From Pseudomonas kilonensis (GTDB taxonomy: Bacteria > Pseudomonadota > Gammaproteobacteria > Pseudomonadales > Pseudomonadaceae), in NCBI RefSeq assembly GCF_001269885.1, contig NZ_LHVH01000024.1, positions 434,001 to 498,000 on the forward strand: 64,000 bases of DNA, given 5' to 3'. Under the pieces are notes generated by a model. That model worked only from the letters and a program-made list of their open reading frames with translations, was not told the origin of the DNA and searched no databases. The position numbers and the translations under genes were made by a program. Shown piece by piece: positions 1-8,748 of the stretch. Within the stretch, counting starts at the first letter, position 1; every line of letters starts with the position of its first letter.

Positions 1-117
1 GGACTGGAAGCGGTGTACCTGGGCTACTGGATCAAGAACTGCAAGAAAATGAACTACAAGACCCAATATCGCCCCATTGAACTGCTGATTAACCAGCGGT
101 GGGTTGTCCTGAGTTAA
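1..117 (+). CDS. bpt: Aspartate/glutamate leucyltransferase, C-terminal end (partial)
   Basis: The window opens inside a reading frame that ends with TAA at 115-117 and encodes the last 38 residues of an arginyl/leucyl-tRNA-protein transferase. The visible tail contains [18 protein letters not shown] and a C-terminal LLINQRW, the conserved end of the bacterial Bpt family. The enzyme transfers leucine from Leu-tRNA to the N terminus of proteins that begin with Asp or Glu, creating an N-degron. That substrate class is recognised by ClpS and degraded by ClpAP, whose genes lie about 1.4 kb downstream, so the N-degron pathway is clustered here. The start lies outside the window. Confidence 0.85.
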
Positions 118-239
118 ACCCCTTCGGCTTAAAAGCTAGAACCCCTTGGCTTGAACCCCCTTTTTCGGGCACAATGCACGCCGCTTTTGCCTGGCGCAGT
201 TGCACCGGGCCATTCACTGGATACCGAGGGCTTTACTGC

Positions 240-458
240 ATGTCGAAAGAAGACAGCTTCGAAATGGAAGGCACTGTCGTCGACACCCTGCCCAACACCA
301 TGTTTCGTGTGGAGTTGGAAAATGGGCACGTCGTAACCGCGCATATCTCCGGCAAGATGCGCAAGAACTACATTCGTATTCTTACCGGTGACAAAGTGCG
401 CGTCGAGCTGACGCCCTATGACTTGAGCAAAGGGCGCATCACTTACCGCGCTCGCTAA
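240..458 (+). CDS. infA: Translation initiation factor IF-1
   Basis: This is a 72-residue protein of the S1/OB-fold type, exactly the usual IF-1 length. It begins [19 protein letters not shown] and carries the conserved [19 protein letters not shown] and [17 protein letters not shown] blocks. IF-1 binds the 30S A site during initiation. The frame is open upstream to 99, but the ATG at 240 gives the family-conserved N terminus and the upstream residues have no IF-1 character. A strong intrinsic terminator follows 12 bases after the stop, so it is probably a single-gene transcript that ends before the BIME array. Confidence 0.97.
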
Positions 459-470
459 CAAGTCAATACA

Positions 471-500
471 AAACGCCCGGCTGATGCCGGGCGTTTTTGT
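471..500 (+). terminator. Intrinsic terminator of infA
   Basis: An 8-bp perfect GC-rich stem (cgcccggc at 474-481, gccgggcg at 486-493) with a 4-base loop is followed directly by a T run. It sits just after the infA stop. Confidence 0.9.
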
Positions 501-501
501 T

Positions 502-1410
502 TGTGGGAGCCAAGCTTGCTCACGATAGCGGCGGGTCAGCTTGCATCAATGTCGAATGTGCCGCAGCCATCGCGAGCAAGCTCGGCTCCCACAGGGGATT
601 GGCGGCGAAACTCATCTTGTGTCTTGCCCCAGACAAACTGTGGGAGCGGGCTTGCTCGCGATAGCGGTGGGTCAGCTTGCATCGATGCCGAATGTGCCGC
701 CGCCATCGCGAGCAAGCTCGGCTCCCACAGGGGATTGGCGGTGAAACTCATCTTATGCCTTGCCCCAGACAAACTGTGGGAGCGAGCCTGCTCGCGATAG
801 CGGTGGCCCAGCCTGCATCGATGCCGAATGTGCCGCCGCCATCGCGAGCAAGCTCGGCTCCCACAGGGGATTGGCGGTGAAACTCATCTTGTGCCTAGCC
901 CCAGACAAACTGTGGGAGCGAGCCTGCTCGCGATAGCGGTGGGTCAGCGCGCATCGATGCCGAATGTGCCGCCGCCATCGCGAGCTTGCTCGGCTCCCAC
1001 AGGGGGTTGGCGGTGAAACTCATCTTATGCCTTGCCCCAGACAAACTGTGGGAGCGAGCCTGCTCGCGATAGCGGTGGGTCAGCGCGCATCGATGCCGAA
1101 TGTGCCGCCGCCATCGCGAGCAAGCTCGGCTCCCACAGGGATTGGCGGTGAAACTCATCTTGTGCCTAGCCCCAGACAAACTGTGGGAGCGAGCCTGCTC
1201 GCGATAGCGGTGGGTCAGCTTGCATCGATGCCGAATGTGCCGCCGCCATCGCGAGCAAGCTCGGCTCCCACAGGGGATTGGCGGTGAAACTCATCTTGTG
1301 CCTAGCCCCAGACAAACTGTGGGAGCGAGCCTGCTCGCGATAGCGGTGGGTCAGCTTGCATCGATGCCGAATGTGCCGCCGCCATCGCGAGCAAGCTCGG
1401 CTCCCACAGG
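502..1410. repeat. Tandem BIME/REP array, seven copies with about 136-bp period
   Basis: The motif tgtgggagc recurs at 502, 639, 775, 911, 1047, 1182 and 1318, giving spacings of 137, 136, 136, 136, 135 and 136. Each unit has a REP palindrome (tgtgggagcg..ctgctcgcga), a linker with a tgcatcgatgccgaatgtgc core, and the inverted partner (atcgcgagcaagctcggctcccaca). A constant spacer of about 43 bp follows and reads ggattggcggtgaaactcat onward. The seventh copy lacks the spacer. Units differ by a few substitutions and one-base indels, and unit 1 is the most divergent. The array lies between the convergent 3' ends of infA and clpA. Short open frames inside it are repeat translations, not genes. 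Confidence 0.95.
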
Positions 1411-1432
1411 GGGGTGGTATGGGGCTGGATAG

Positions 1433-1459
1433 CAAAAAGGCGCCTTTCGGCGCCTTTTG
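1433..1459 (-). terminator. Intrinsic terminator of clpA
   Basis: A near-perfect palindrome (aaaaaggcgcc, loop tttc, ggcgcctttt) lies just past the clpA stop. Its A/T flanks are symmetric, so it could stop transcription from both directions, including read-through from the repeat array. Confidence 0.85.
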
Positions 1460-1477
1460 CTGTGTTGCAACGAACGG

Positions 1478-3748
1478 TCAGGCCATTTCGGCCGTGGTTT
1501 CGAAGTCGAAGGTCAGTTCGCCGTCCTTGATGTCGATGTGCACCACACCGCCATGCTCGGCCAGTTCGCCAAAGAGGATTTCCTCGGCCAGCGGACGCTT
1601 GATCTTGTCCTGGATCAAGCGAGCCATCGGCCGCGCCCCCATCGTCACATCGTAACCACCTTCTGCCAGCCAACTGCGGGCCGCATCGGTGACTTCCAGC
1701 AATACACGCTTGTCTTCGAGCTGCGCCTGAAGTTCGGTAAGGAACTTGTCCACCACGCTCTTGATGACTTCATGACTGAGGCGACCAAACTGGATAATGG
1801 TGTCCAGGCGGTTGCGGAATTCAGGCGTGAAGCTCTTCTTGATCACTTCCATCGCATCGGACGAGTGGTCCTGATGGGTGAAACCGATCGAAGCGCGAGC
1901 TGCGGTTTCGGCACCAGCGTTCGTGGTCATGATGACGATCACGTTGCGGAAGTCCGCCTTGCGCCCGTTGTTATCGGTGAGCGTACCGTGGTCCATGACC
2001 TGCAGGAGCAGGTTGAAGACTTCCGGATGCGCCTTCTCGATCTCGTCGAGAAGCAATACGCAGTGCGGTTGCTTGGTGATGGCTTCGGTCAGCAGGCCGC
2101 CCTGGTCGAAACCGACATAGCCTGGAGGCGCACCGATCAGACGCGATACGGTGTGGCGCTCCATGTACTCGGACATGTCGAAGCGAACCAGCTCGATACC
2201 CATTGCCTTGGCCAGTTGCCGCGCGGCCTCGGTCTTGCCGACACCGGTAGGACCGGCGAACAGGAACGAACCCACAGGCTTGTCCGGCGACTTGAGACCG
2301 GCGCGGGACAGCTTGATGGCGGTCGACAGCGAGTCGATGGCCGCATCCTGGCCGAACACCGTCAGCTTCAGGTCACGCTCCAGGTTACGCAGCAACTCCT
2401 TGTCGGAACTGGTGACGTGTTTAGGCGGAATCCGCGCGATTTTCGCCACGATGTCCTCGACCTGAGGGACTTCGATGCGCTTGACGCGTTTCTCCACCGG
2501 CTGCAGGCGCTGGTAGGCACCCGCCTCGTCGATGACGTCGATGGCCTTGTCCGGCATGTGCCGGTCGTTGATGTAACGCGAAGCCAGCTCAGCCGCCGCG
2601 CGCAGGGCTTCATCGCTGTACTCGATGTTGTGGTGCAGCTCGAAACGCCCTTTCAGGCCGCGCAGGATGCCAATGGTGTCTTCCACCGAAGGCTCCGACA
2701 CATCGACCTTCTGGAAACGCCGGGCCAAGGCACGGTCTTTCTCGAAGATCCCGCGGAATTCCTGGAACGTGGTCGAGCCGATGCAACGGATATCACCCGA
2801 CGACAGCAACGGCTTGAGCAGGTTCGACGCATCCATGACCCCACCCGACGCTGCACCGGCACCAATAATGGTGTGGATTTCGTCGATGAACAGGATCGCT
2901 TGCGGACGTTTTTTCAACTCGCCGAGCAACGCCTTGAAGCGTTTCTCGAAATCGCCGCGGTACTTGGTACCGGCCAGCAAGGCACCCAGGTCGAGGGAAT
3001 ACACCACGCTGTTGGCCAGCAGGTCCGGCACCTGGTTGTCGACGATGCGCTTGGCCAGGCCTTCGGCGATTGCGGTCTTGCCCACACCCGCCTCGCCCAC
3101 CAGCAATGGGTTGTTCTTGCGACGCCGAGCCAGGATCTGGGCAACACGCTCGACTTCCGCTTCGCGCCCGACCAGCGGGTCAATGCGCCCCTGGCGTGCC
3201 AGTTCGTTCAGGTTGCTGGCATAGGCATCCAATGGGTTGCCTGAAGAAGAAGACTCACCGCCCTCGTCGTCCTGCATATCCTGCTCACCCTCGGAATGAT
3301 CGCCATGCCCCGGCACCTTGGAGATGCCATGGGCGATGTAGTTGACGACATCGATACGCGCAACGCTCTGCTGCTTGAGCAGGAACACCGCCTGGCTTTC
3401 CTGCTCGCTGAAGATGGCAACCAGCACGTTGGCGCCGGTGACTTCACGTTTGCCCGAGCTCTGTACATGGAAGACAGCACGCTGCAGGACACGCTGGAAG
3501 CCCAGGGTTGGCTGGGTTTCGCGATCCTCGTCATGCACGGGGATCAGTGGCGTGGTGGAGTCGATGAACTCCTGCAGATCATGCTTGAGTTTGTCGAGGT
3601 TCGCGCCGCAGGCACGCAAAACGGTGGCGGCAGCCTCGTTATCCAATAGGGCCAGCAGCAGGTGTTCGACGGTCATGAATTCATGACGCTTCGAACGAGC
3701 CTCCTTGAAGGCAAGATTGAGGGTGACTTCGAGCTCGCGGTTTAACAT
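1478..3748 (-). CDS. clpA: ATP-dependent Clp protease ATP-binding subunit ClpA
   Basis: This 756-residue protein has the full ClpA layout. The Clp-N double repeat covers residues 1-145 and is followed by an acidic/serine linker at about 146-172. The first AAA+ module has Walker A GEAGVGKT at 218-225 and Walker B LFIDE at 286-290. The second AAA+ module has GPTGVGKT at 499-506 and LLLDEIEKAH at about 566-574. The IGF tripeptide at 621-623 is the loop that docks on ClpP, so this is a protease partner and not a ClpB-type disaggregase. It unfolds substrates, including N-degron proteins delivered by ClpS. The gene follows clpS by 29 bp on the same strand, so the two are probably co-transcribed. 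Confidence 0.97.
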   Translation of the reverse strand: MLNRELEVTLNLAFKEARSKRHEFMTVEHLLLALLDNEAAATVLRACGANLDKLKHDLQEFIDSTTPLIPVHDEDRETQPTLGFQRVLQRAVFHVQSSGKREVTGANVLVAIFSEQESQAVFLLKQQSVARIDVVNYIAHGISKVPGHGDHSEGEQDMQDDEGGESSSSGNPLDAYASNLNELARQGRIDPLVGREAEVERVAQILARRRKNNPLLVGEAGVGKTAIAEGLAKRIVDNQVPDLLANSVVYSLDLGALLAGTKYRGDFEKRFKALLGELKKRPQAILFIDEIHTIIGAGAASGGVMDASNLLKPLLSSGDIRCIGSTTFQEFRGIFEKDRALARRFQKVDVSEPSVEDTIGILRGLKGRFELHHNIEYSDEALRAAAELASRYINDRHMPDKAIDVIDEAGAYQRLQPVEKRVKRIEVPQVEDIVAKIARIPPKHVTSSDKELLRNLERDLKLTVFGQDAAIDSLSTAIKLSRAGLKSPDKPVGSFLFAGPTGVGKTEAARQLAKAMGIELVRFDMSEYMERHTVSRLIGAPPGYVGFDQGGLLTEAITKQPHCVLLLDEIEKAHPEVFNLLLQVMDHGTLTDNNGRKADFRNVIVIMTTNAGAETAARASIGFTHQDHSSDAMEVIKKSFTPEFRNRLDTIIQFGRLSHEVIKSVVDKFLTELQAQLEDKRVLLEVTDAARSWLAEGGYDVTMGARPMARLIQDKIKRPLAEEILFGELAEHGGVVHIDIKDGELTFDFETTAEMA

Positions 3749-3777
3749 AGCTTCACCTCATACCCAAGTGGTCGGCG

Positions 3778-4140
3778 TTAACCGTCCTTCTCGATTTCAC
3801 AGAGTAGCGGATGCTGGCTTTCCCGGGCGTACTGGTTGACCTGCATGGCCTTAGTCTCGGCGATGTCGCGGGTAAACACTCCACATACTGCCCGTCCCTC
3901 TGTATGGACGGCCAGCATGACCTTGGTCGCCAGCTCCCGATTCAGGTTAAAAAACACCTCGAGCACTTCGACGACGAAATCCATCGGTGTGTAGTCATCG
4001 TTGAACAAAACCACCTTGTACATCGGTGGCGCCTGTAATGCGGGCTTTGCTTCCTGAACAGCAATGCCTGCGGAATCGTCGTCGTGTAGATCCGGGCGAT
4101 CCTGATTGAATGTTAGTCGAATCTGGCTGACTGCATGCAT
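3778..4140 (-). CDS. clpS: ClpS adaptor for N-degron substrates
   Basis: This 120-residue protein has an unstructured acidic N-terminal arm of about 35 residues and then the ClpS core, with YKVVLFNDDYTPMDFVVEVL, TKVMLAVHTEGRAVCGV and a terminal ECPLL-like QHPLLCEIE. The NDDYTPM segment and the following helix form the hydrophobic pocket that binds N-terminal Leu, Phe, Tyr or Trp. It hands these substrates to ClpA. The start at 4140 gives a normal family length. Together with bpt and clpA, three parts of the leucine N-degron pathway lie within 4.2 kb. Confidence 0.96.
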   Translation of the reverse strand: MHAVSQIRLTFNQDRPDLHDDDSAGIAVQEAKPALQAPPMYKVVLFNDDYTPMDFVVEVLEVFFNLNRELATKVMLAVHTEGRAVCGVFTRDIAETKAMQVNQYARESQHPLLCEIEKDG

Positions 4141-4220
4141 GGAAAGAAAGGTTCGTTTAGTTGGCGAATACAGTGATGGGGGCGCTTGTGGGTGATTTCA
4201 ACCACGACCACCCGGCCACC

Positions 4221-4248
4221 TTGACTATCGGCAAAACGGTGTTACAAC
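4221..4248 (+). promoter_or_regulatory. Candidate sigma-70 promoter for cspD-like gene
   Basis: TTGACT at 4221-4226 is followed after 16 bases by TACAAC at 4243-4248. It lies in the divergent clpS/cspD spacer and points toward the csp gene. This would leave a leader of about 110 bases, typical of cold-shock-family transcripts. The match is only moderate. Confidence 0.3.
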
Positions 4249-4366
4249 CAATAGAGCCCATCGTGGGTTAAAAAGGTCCGTGGAATCTATCCTTACTTCA
4301 AGATTAGCCTGCGGATGGACTGGATGATACTCCAGTGATGGAGTGCGTTGCAGAGGGAAATGGCTT

Positions 4367-4636
4367 ATGTCGGTCGTCAAGATGAATGGCAAGGTGAAAT
4401 GGTTCAACAATGCCAAGGGCTACGGTTTCATTATCGCGGCCGGCAGGGACGATGAAGACCTTTTCGCCCATTACTCGGCCATCAACATGGAAGGCTATAA
4501 AACCCTGAAGGCCGGACAGCCTGTGACGTTCGACGTCATCCAGGGACCCAAGGGCCTGCACGCGGTCAACATCAGGCTTGTCACCGCCGAAGATGTGCCC
4601 GCCCCTGTCAATGTCAGGGTCACCGAGACCCATTGA
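4367..4636 (+). CDS. cspD: Cold-shock domain protein, CspD-like
   Basis: The predicted protein has 89 residues with one cold-shock domain. GKVKWFNNAKGYGFI carries RNP1 (KGYGFI), and DLFAHYSAI is the RNP2-equivalent strand. The GYKTLKAGQPVTFDVIQGPKG segment resembles CspD more than CspA. CspD-type proteins bind single-stranded nucleic acid and in E. coli inhibit replication in stationary phase. I chose the ATG at 4367 because agaggga lies 8 bases upstream; a second ATG at 4382 would give the bare domain. The protein has an insertion (AAGRDDE) after RNP1 and an extra tail (DVPAPVNVRVTETH) compared with textbook CspD. Its position between clpS and icd matches the usual Pseudomonas order. Confidence 0.88.
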   Translation: MSVVKMNGKVKWFNNAKGYGFIIAAGRDDEDLFAHYSAINMEGYKTLKAGQPVTFDVIQGPKGLHAVNIRLVTAEDVPAPVNVRVTETH

Positions 4637-4657
4637 CCGGCCGCCGCACCGGACAAA

Positions 4658-4694
4658 TGAAAATGCCCGACTCGATCACTCGAGCCGGGCATTC
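4658..4694 (-). terminator. Intrinsic terminator between convergent cspD and icd
   Basis: A stem pairs aatgcccg with cgggcatt and also contains ctcga/tcgag, around the loop tcac. The T run follows on the minus strand, so it serves mainly icd, although the hairpin itself is shared with the convergent cspD transcript. Confidence 0.75.
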
Positions 4695-4713
4695 GCGCTG
4701 AGCGCCGATTCGC

Positions 4714-5970
4714 TTACATGTGCGAGATCAGGGCATCACCGAAGCCCGAGGACGACACCAGCTTGGCGCCCTCCATCAGACGTTCGAAGTCATAGGTCAC
4801 AGTCTTGGCCGAAATCGCGCCGTTGGTGCCTTTGATGATCAGGTCGGCCGCTTCGGTCCAACCCATGTGACGCAGCATCATTTCCGCCGACAGGATCAGC
4901 GAGCCCGGGTTGACCTGGTCCTTGCCGGCATACTTGGGCGCGGTACCGTGAGTGGCTTCGAACATTGCCACGGTGTCGGACAGGTTGGCGCCCGGCGCAA
5001 TACCGATACCGCCCACTTCCGCCGCCAGGGCGTCGGACAGGTAGTCACCGTTCAGGTTCAGGGTGGCGATCACGTCATATTCAGCCGGACGCAGCAGGAT
5101 CTGCTGCAACATCGCATCGGCGATGGCGTCCTTGACGACGACATTCTTGCCGGTCTTCGGGTTCTTGAACTGCATCCACGGCCCGCCGTCGAGCAGGGTC
5201 GCGCCGAACTCCTCGGCTGCCACTTCGTAGGCCCATTCCTTGAAGGCACCTTCGGTGAACTTCATGATGTTGCCTTTATGCACGATGGTCAGCGAATCGC
5301 GGTCGTTGTCGACAACATATTGCAAGGCCTTGCGAGCCAAGCGCTGGGTGCCCTGCTTGGAAACCGGCTTGACGCCGATGCCGCAATCCTCGTCGAAACG
5401 GATCTTGGTCACGCCCATTTCTTCTTTCAGGAACTTGATGACCTTGGTGGCTTCGGCCGAACCGGCCTTCCACTCGATGCCAGCGTAGATGTCCTCGGAG
5501 TTCTCGCGAAAGATCGTCATGTCCACGTCGCCAGGCTTCTTGACCGGGCTTGGCACGCCTTCGAACCAGCGCACCGGACGCAGGCACACGTACAGGTCGA
5601 GCTGCTGGCGCAGGGCCACGTTCAACGAACGGATACCACCGCCCACCGGCGTGGTCAGTGGGCCCTTGATGGAAACCACGTAATCCTTGACCGCGTCCAG
5701 GGTTTCCTGGGGCAGCCAGGTGTCCTGATCGTAGACTTGAGTCGCTTTCTCACCGGCATAGACTTCCATCCAGGAAATCTTGCGCTTGCCGCCATAGGCC
5801 TTCTGAACCGCAGCGTCCACAACCTTGATCATGACCGGACTGATATCGACGCCAATGCCGTCGCCTTCGATGAAGGGGATGATCGGGTTGTCGGGAACAT
5901 TAAGAGAATGGTCTGCATTGACGGTGATTTTGTCACCGACGGCTGGAACCTGAATCTTTTGATACCCCAT
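4714..5970 (-). CDS. icd: Isocitrate dehydrogenase (NADP+), homodimeric type
   Basis: This 418-residue enzyme of the TCA cycle oxidises isocitrate to 2-oxoglutarate with NADP+. Family marks include IPFIEGDGIGVDI near the N terminus, the substrate loop GGGIRSLNVALRQ (S115 equals the serine that AceK phosphorylates in E. coli, with R114 and N117 beside it), RENSEDIYAGIEW, and the metal and nucleotide motifs NLNGDYLSDALAAEVGGIG and ATHGTAPKYAGKD. The start at 5970 gives MGYQKIQVPAVGDKI and the usual length; the frame is open 69 bases further upstream without family similarity. It is transcribed divergently from the unrelated monomeric enzyme at 6453. Confidence 0.97.
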   Translation of the reverse strand: MGYQKIQVPAVGDKITVNADHSLNVPDNPIIPFIEGDGIGVDISPVMIKVVDAAVQKAYGGKRKISWMEVYAGEKATQVYDQDTWLPQETLDAVKDYVVSIKGPLTTPVGGGIRSLNVALRQQLDLYVCLRPVRWFEGVPSPVKKPGDVDMTIFRENSEDIYAGIEWKAGSAEATKVIKFLKEEMGVTKIRFDEDCGIGVKPVSKQGTQRLARKALQYVVDNDRDSLTIVHKGNIMKFTEGAFKEWAYEVAAEEFGATLLDGGPWMQFKNPKTGKNVVVKDAIADAMLQQILLRPAEYDVIATLNLNGDYLSDALAAEVGGIGIAPGANLSDTVAMFEATHGTAPKYAGKDQVNPGSLILSAEMMLRHMGWTEAADLIIKGTNGAISAKTVTYDFERLMEGAKLVSSSGFGDALISHM

Positions 5971-6452
5971 GCTGAACTCCATTGCTTGGATTGAACATCT
6001 GGCTGCGTTCGAGCGTACCCCACTTGAATCGGCGCGCAAACCCTACGTTAGGCTCATCCGGGGTAAAGCGTTGCAGTTCGCGGTGTACAACCCTGAAAAC
6101 CAAGGGAAAAGCGCCAAACATGAGCATAGTCCGCGCCTTGGGTACTGCGACGTTTAGACCAATGGACGTGTACGGAAGTCTATGAACCATCGGCAGATTG
6201 CCAGCTACCTATGTATAATGCCGCCGCTGACCACAGGGTCACACTGGCTGAGCGCTCTATCACAGGACTTTCCGTCAGTTTAAAAGCCGGACCGTTACCG
6301 CGGCCCAACCGCTTGACGCTCGACTGATGCACCCAACATCACCGCGAAGAAACCTCGACATTCGGTTCACGGATGACTTTGAACGAACGCGCTTACCCGG
6401 CGCCCCTCGAGTTTCTGCGCATGCTTTAGCAAAGAAGAGAGTTAATCCGAAT
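5971..6452. promoter_or_regulatory. Divergent icd/idh control region
   Basis: This 482-bp region separates two oppositely oriented isocitrate dehydrogenase genes and should hold both promoters. A perfect TATAAT at 6214-6219 points toward idh, but no good -35 element is visible 16-18 bases upstream, so it may need an activator. An AAGAGAG ribosome-binding sequence precedes idh. No REP element, ORF with family character or RNA gene was seen. Confidence 0.5.
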
Positions 6453-8678
6453 ATGCCCACCCGCTCGAAGATCATCTATACCTTCACCGACGAAGCGCCC
6501 GCCCTCGCCACCTATTCGCTGCTGCCGATCGTCGAAGCCTTTACCGCTTCGGCCGATATCGCCGTGGAAACCCGCGATATCTCCCTCGCAGGGCGCATCC
6601 TGGCCAGCTTCCCCGAGCAACTGGGTGACAAAGCCGTAGCCGACCACCTCGCCGAACTGGGCGACCTGGCCGTTACGCCTGAAGCCAACATCATCAAGCT
6701 GCCGAACATCAGCGCCTCGGTGCCGCAACTGCAGGCCGCGATCAAGGAATTGCAGGCCCAGGGCTACGCACTGCCGGACTACCCGGAAACCGTGAGCAGC
6801 GACGCCGAGAAAGACGCCCGCGCCCGCTACGACAAGATCAAGGGCAGCGCCGTGAACCCGGTCCTGCGCGAAGGCAACTCCGATCGTCGCGCGCCGCTGT
6901 CGGTCAAGAACTACGCCCGCAAGCACCCGCACAAAATGGGCGCCTGGGCAGCCGACTCCAAGTCCCATGTAGCCCACATGAGCACCGGCGATTTCTACGG
7001 CAGCGAAAAAGCCGCCCTGATCGACGCCGCCGGCAGCGTGAAAATCGAGCTGATCGCCCAGGACGGCACTGCCACTGTCCTGAAGGAAAAAACCACCGTA
7101 CAAGCCGGTGAGATCCTCGACTGCGCCGTGATGAGCAAAAACGCCCTGCGTGACTTCATCGCCGCTGAAATCGAAGACGCCAAGCAAAAAGGCGTCCTGC
7201 TGTCGGTTCACCTCAAGGCCACCATGATGAAGGTCTCCGACCCGATCATGTTCGGCCAGATCGTTGCCGAGTTCTATAAAGACGCCCTGGCCAAGCACGC
7301 ACAAGTGCTGGAGCAGATCGGCTTCAACCTGAACAACGGCATCGGCGACCTGTACGCCCGCATCAAGGCCCTGCCGGCCGAGCAGCAGGCGCAGATCGAA
7401 GCCGACATCCAGGCGGTCTACGCAGCGCGCCCATCCCTGGCGATGGTCAACTCCGACAAAGGCATCACCAACCTGCACGTGCCGAGCGACGTCATCGTCG
7501 ACGCCTCGATGCCAGCCATGATCCGTGACTCCGGCAAGATGTGGGGCACCGACGGCCAGCTGCACGACACCAAGGCCGTGATCCCGGATCGCTGCTACGC
7601 CACCATCTACCAGGCGGTGATCGAAGACTGCAAGCAACACGGCGCCTTCGACCCAACCACCATGGGCAGCGTGCCGAACGTTGGCCTGATGGCCAAGAAA
7701 GCCGAAGAGTACGGCTCCCACGACAAGACCTTCCAGATCAAGGTCGACGGCGTGGTCCGTGTTTCGGACAGCAACGGCCGCACCCTGCTGGAGCAGAGCG
7801 TCGAAGCTGGCGACATCTTCCGCATGTGCCAGACCAAAGACGCGCCGATCCAGGACTGGGTCAAACTGGCCGTCAACCGCGCCCGCGCCAGCAGCACCCC
7901 GGCGATCTTCTGGCTGGACCCGATGCGCGCCCATGACGGCGTCGTGATCGAGAAAGTCCAGACTTACCTGAAGGACTACGACACTGCCGGCCTGGACATC
8001 CGCATCATGTCGCCGGTCGACGCGATGAAGTTCACCCTGGCCCGCACCCGCGAAGGCAAGGACACCATCTCGGTGACCGGCAACGTACTGCGCGACTACC
8101 TGACCGACCTGTTCCCGATCATGGAACTGGGCACCAGCGCCAAAATGCTGTCGATCGTGCCGCTGATGAACGGCGGTGGCCTGTTCGAAACCGGCGCTGG
8201 CGGCTCGGCCCCCAAGCACGTGCAGCAGTTGCTGGAAGAAAACTTCCTGCGCTGGGATTCCCTGGGCGAGTTCCTGGCCCTGGCCGCATCCCTCGAGCAC
8301 CTGGGCGTGACCTACAACAACCCGAAAGCACTGGTGCTGGCCAAGACCCTGGACCAGGCTACCGGTGAGTTCCTGGACCGCAACAAATCGCCTTCGCGCA
8401 AGGTCGGCGGCATCGACAACCGCGGCAGCCACTTCTACCTGACCCTGTTCTGGGCCCAGGCACTGGCCGCCCAGGACGACGACGCAGCCCTCAAGGCCCA
8501 GTTCGCTTCCCTGGCCAAGACATTGACCGACAACGAAGAAAAAATCGTTGCCGAGCTCAATGCCGTCCAAGGCAAGCCCGTGGACATCGGCGGCTACTAC
8601 TTCGCCAACCCGGAGCTGACCAGCAAGGCCATGCGCCCGAGCAACACCTTCAACGCGGCGATTGCTGCGCTGGTGTAA
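6453..8678 (+). CDS. idh: Isocitrate dehydrogenase (NADP+), monomeric type
   Basis: This 741-residue protein has the size and sequence of the monomeric NADP-IDH family, which is unrelated in length to Icd. The N terminus MPTRSKIIYTFTDEAPALAT is family-typical. The substrate-binding segment is around RREGNSDRRAPLSVKNYARK (preceded by VNPVL), and the DRCYATIYQAVIEDCKQHGAF, EYGSHDKTFQI and GGIDNRGSHFYLTLFWAQAL blocks are conserved. It catalyses the same reaction as Icd but differs in kinetics and control. I chose the ATG at 6453 over the open frame back to 6327 because it matches the family start. A terminator follows at 8697. Confidence 0.97.
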   Translation: MPTRSKIIYTFTDEAPALATYSLLPIVEAFTASADIAVETRDISLAGRILASFPEQLGDKAVADHLAELGDLAVTPEANIIKLPNISASVPQLQAAIKELQAQGYALPDYPETVSSDAEKDARARYDKIKGSAVNPVLREGNSDRRAPLSVKNYARKHPHKMGAWAADSKSHVAHMSTGDFYGSEKAALIDAAGSVKIELIAQDGTATVLKEKTTVQAGEILDCAVMSKNALRDFIAAEIEDAKQKGVLLSVHLKATMMKVSDPIMFGQIVAEFYKDALAKHAQVLEQIGFNLNNGIGDLYARIKALPAEQQAQIEADIQAVYAARPSLAMVNSDKGITNLHVPSDVIVDASMPAMIRDSGKMWGTDGQLHDTKAVIPDRCYATIYQAVIEDCKQHGAFDPTTMGSVPNVGLMAKKAEEYGSHDKTFQIKVDGVVRVSDSNGRTLLEQSVEAGDIFRMCQTKDAPIQDWVKLAVNRARASSTPAIFWLDPMRAHDGVVIEKVQTYLKDYDTAGLDIRIMSPVDAMKFTLARTREGKDTISVTGNVLRDYLTDLFPIMELGTSAKMLSIVPLMNGGGLFETGAGGSAPKHVQQLLEENFLRWDSLGEFLALAASLEHLGVTYNNPKALVLAKTLDQATGEFLDRNKSPSRKVGGIDNRGSHFYLTLFWAQALAAQDDDAALKAQFASLAKTLTDNEEKIVAELNAVQGKPVDIGGYYFANPELTSKAMRPSNTFNAAIAALV

Positions 8679-8696
8679 GGTTGTAGGCAGTACCAC

Positions 8697-8723
8697 GAAC
8701 CCCGGCCTCGTGCCGGGGTTTGT
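8697..8723 (+). terminator. Intrinsic terminator of idh
   Basis: A 9-bp stem (aaccccggc / gccggggtt) with a short loop is followed by ttgtgttt, about 20 bases after the idh stop. Confidence 0.8.
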
Positions 8724-8748
8724 GTTTCTGGCATTTGGAACCCACCCC

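Noticed and set aside
502..1410. CRISPR array
   Set aside because: The period is about 136 bp, the spacers are identical and not unique, and no cas genes are present.
541..1435. Short frames of repeated sequence (CRRHREQARLPQG type) in the infA-clpA gap
   Set aside because: They are direct translations of the BIME repeats and repeat with the same period.
1457..3244. 595-codon plus-strand frame antisense to clpA, and similar long antisense frames opposite icd, idh, nuoCD, nuoG and nuoL
   Set aside because: They mirror high-GC third-position bias of the real genes, have low-complexity His/Gln/Val/Asp-rich translations and no family similarity or ribosome-binding sites.
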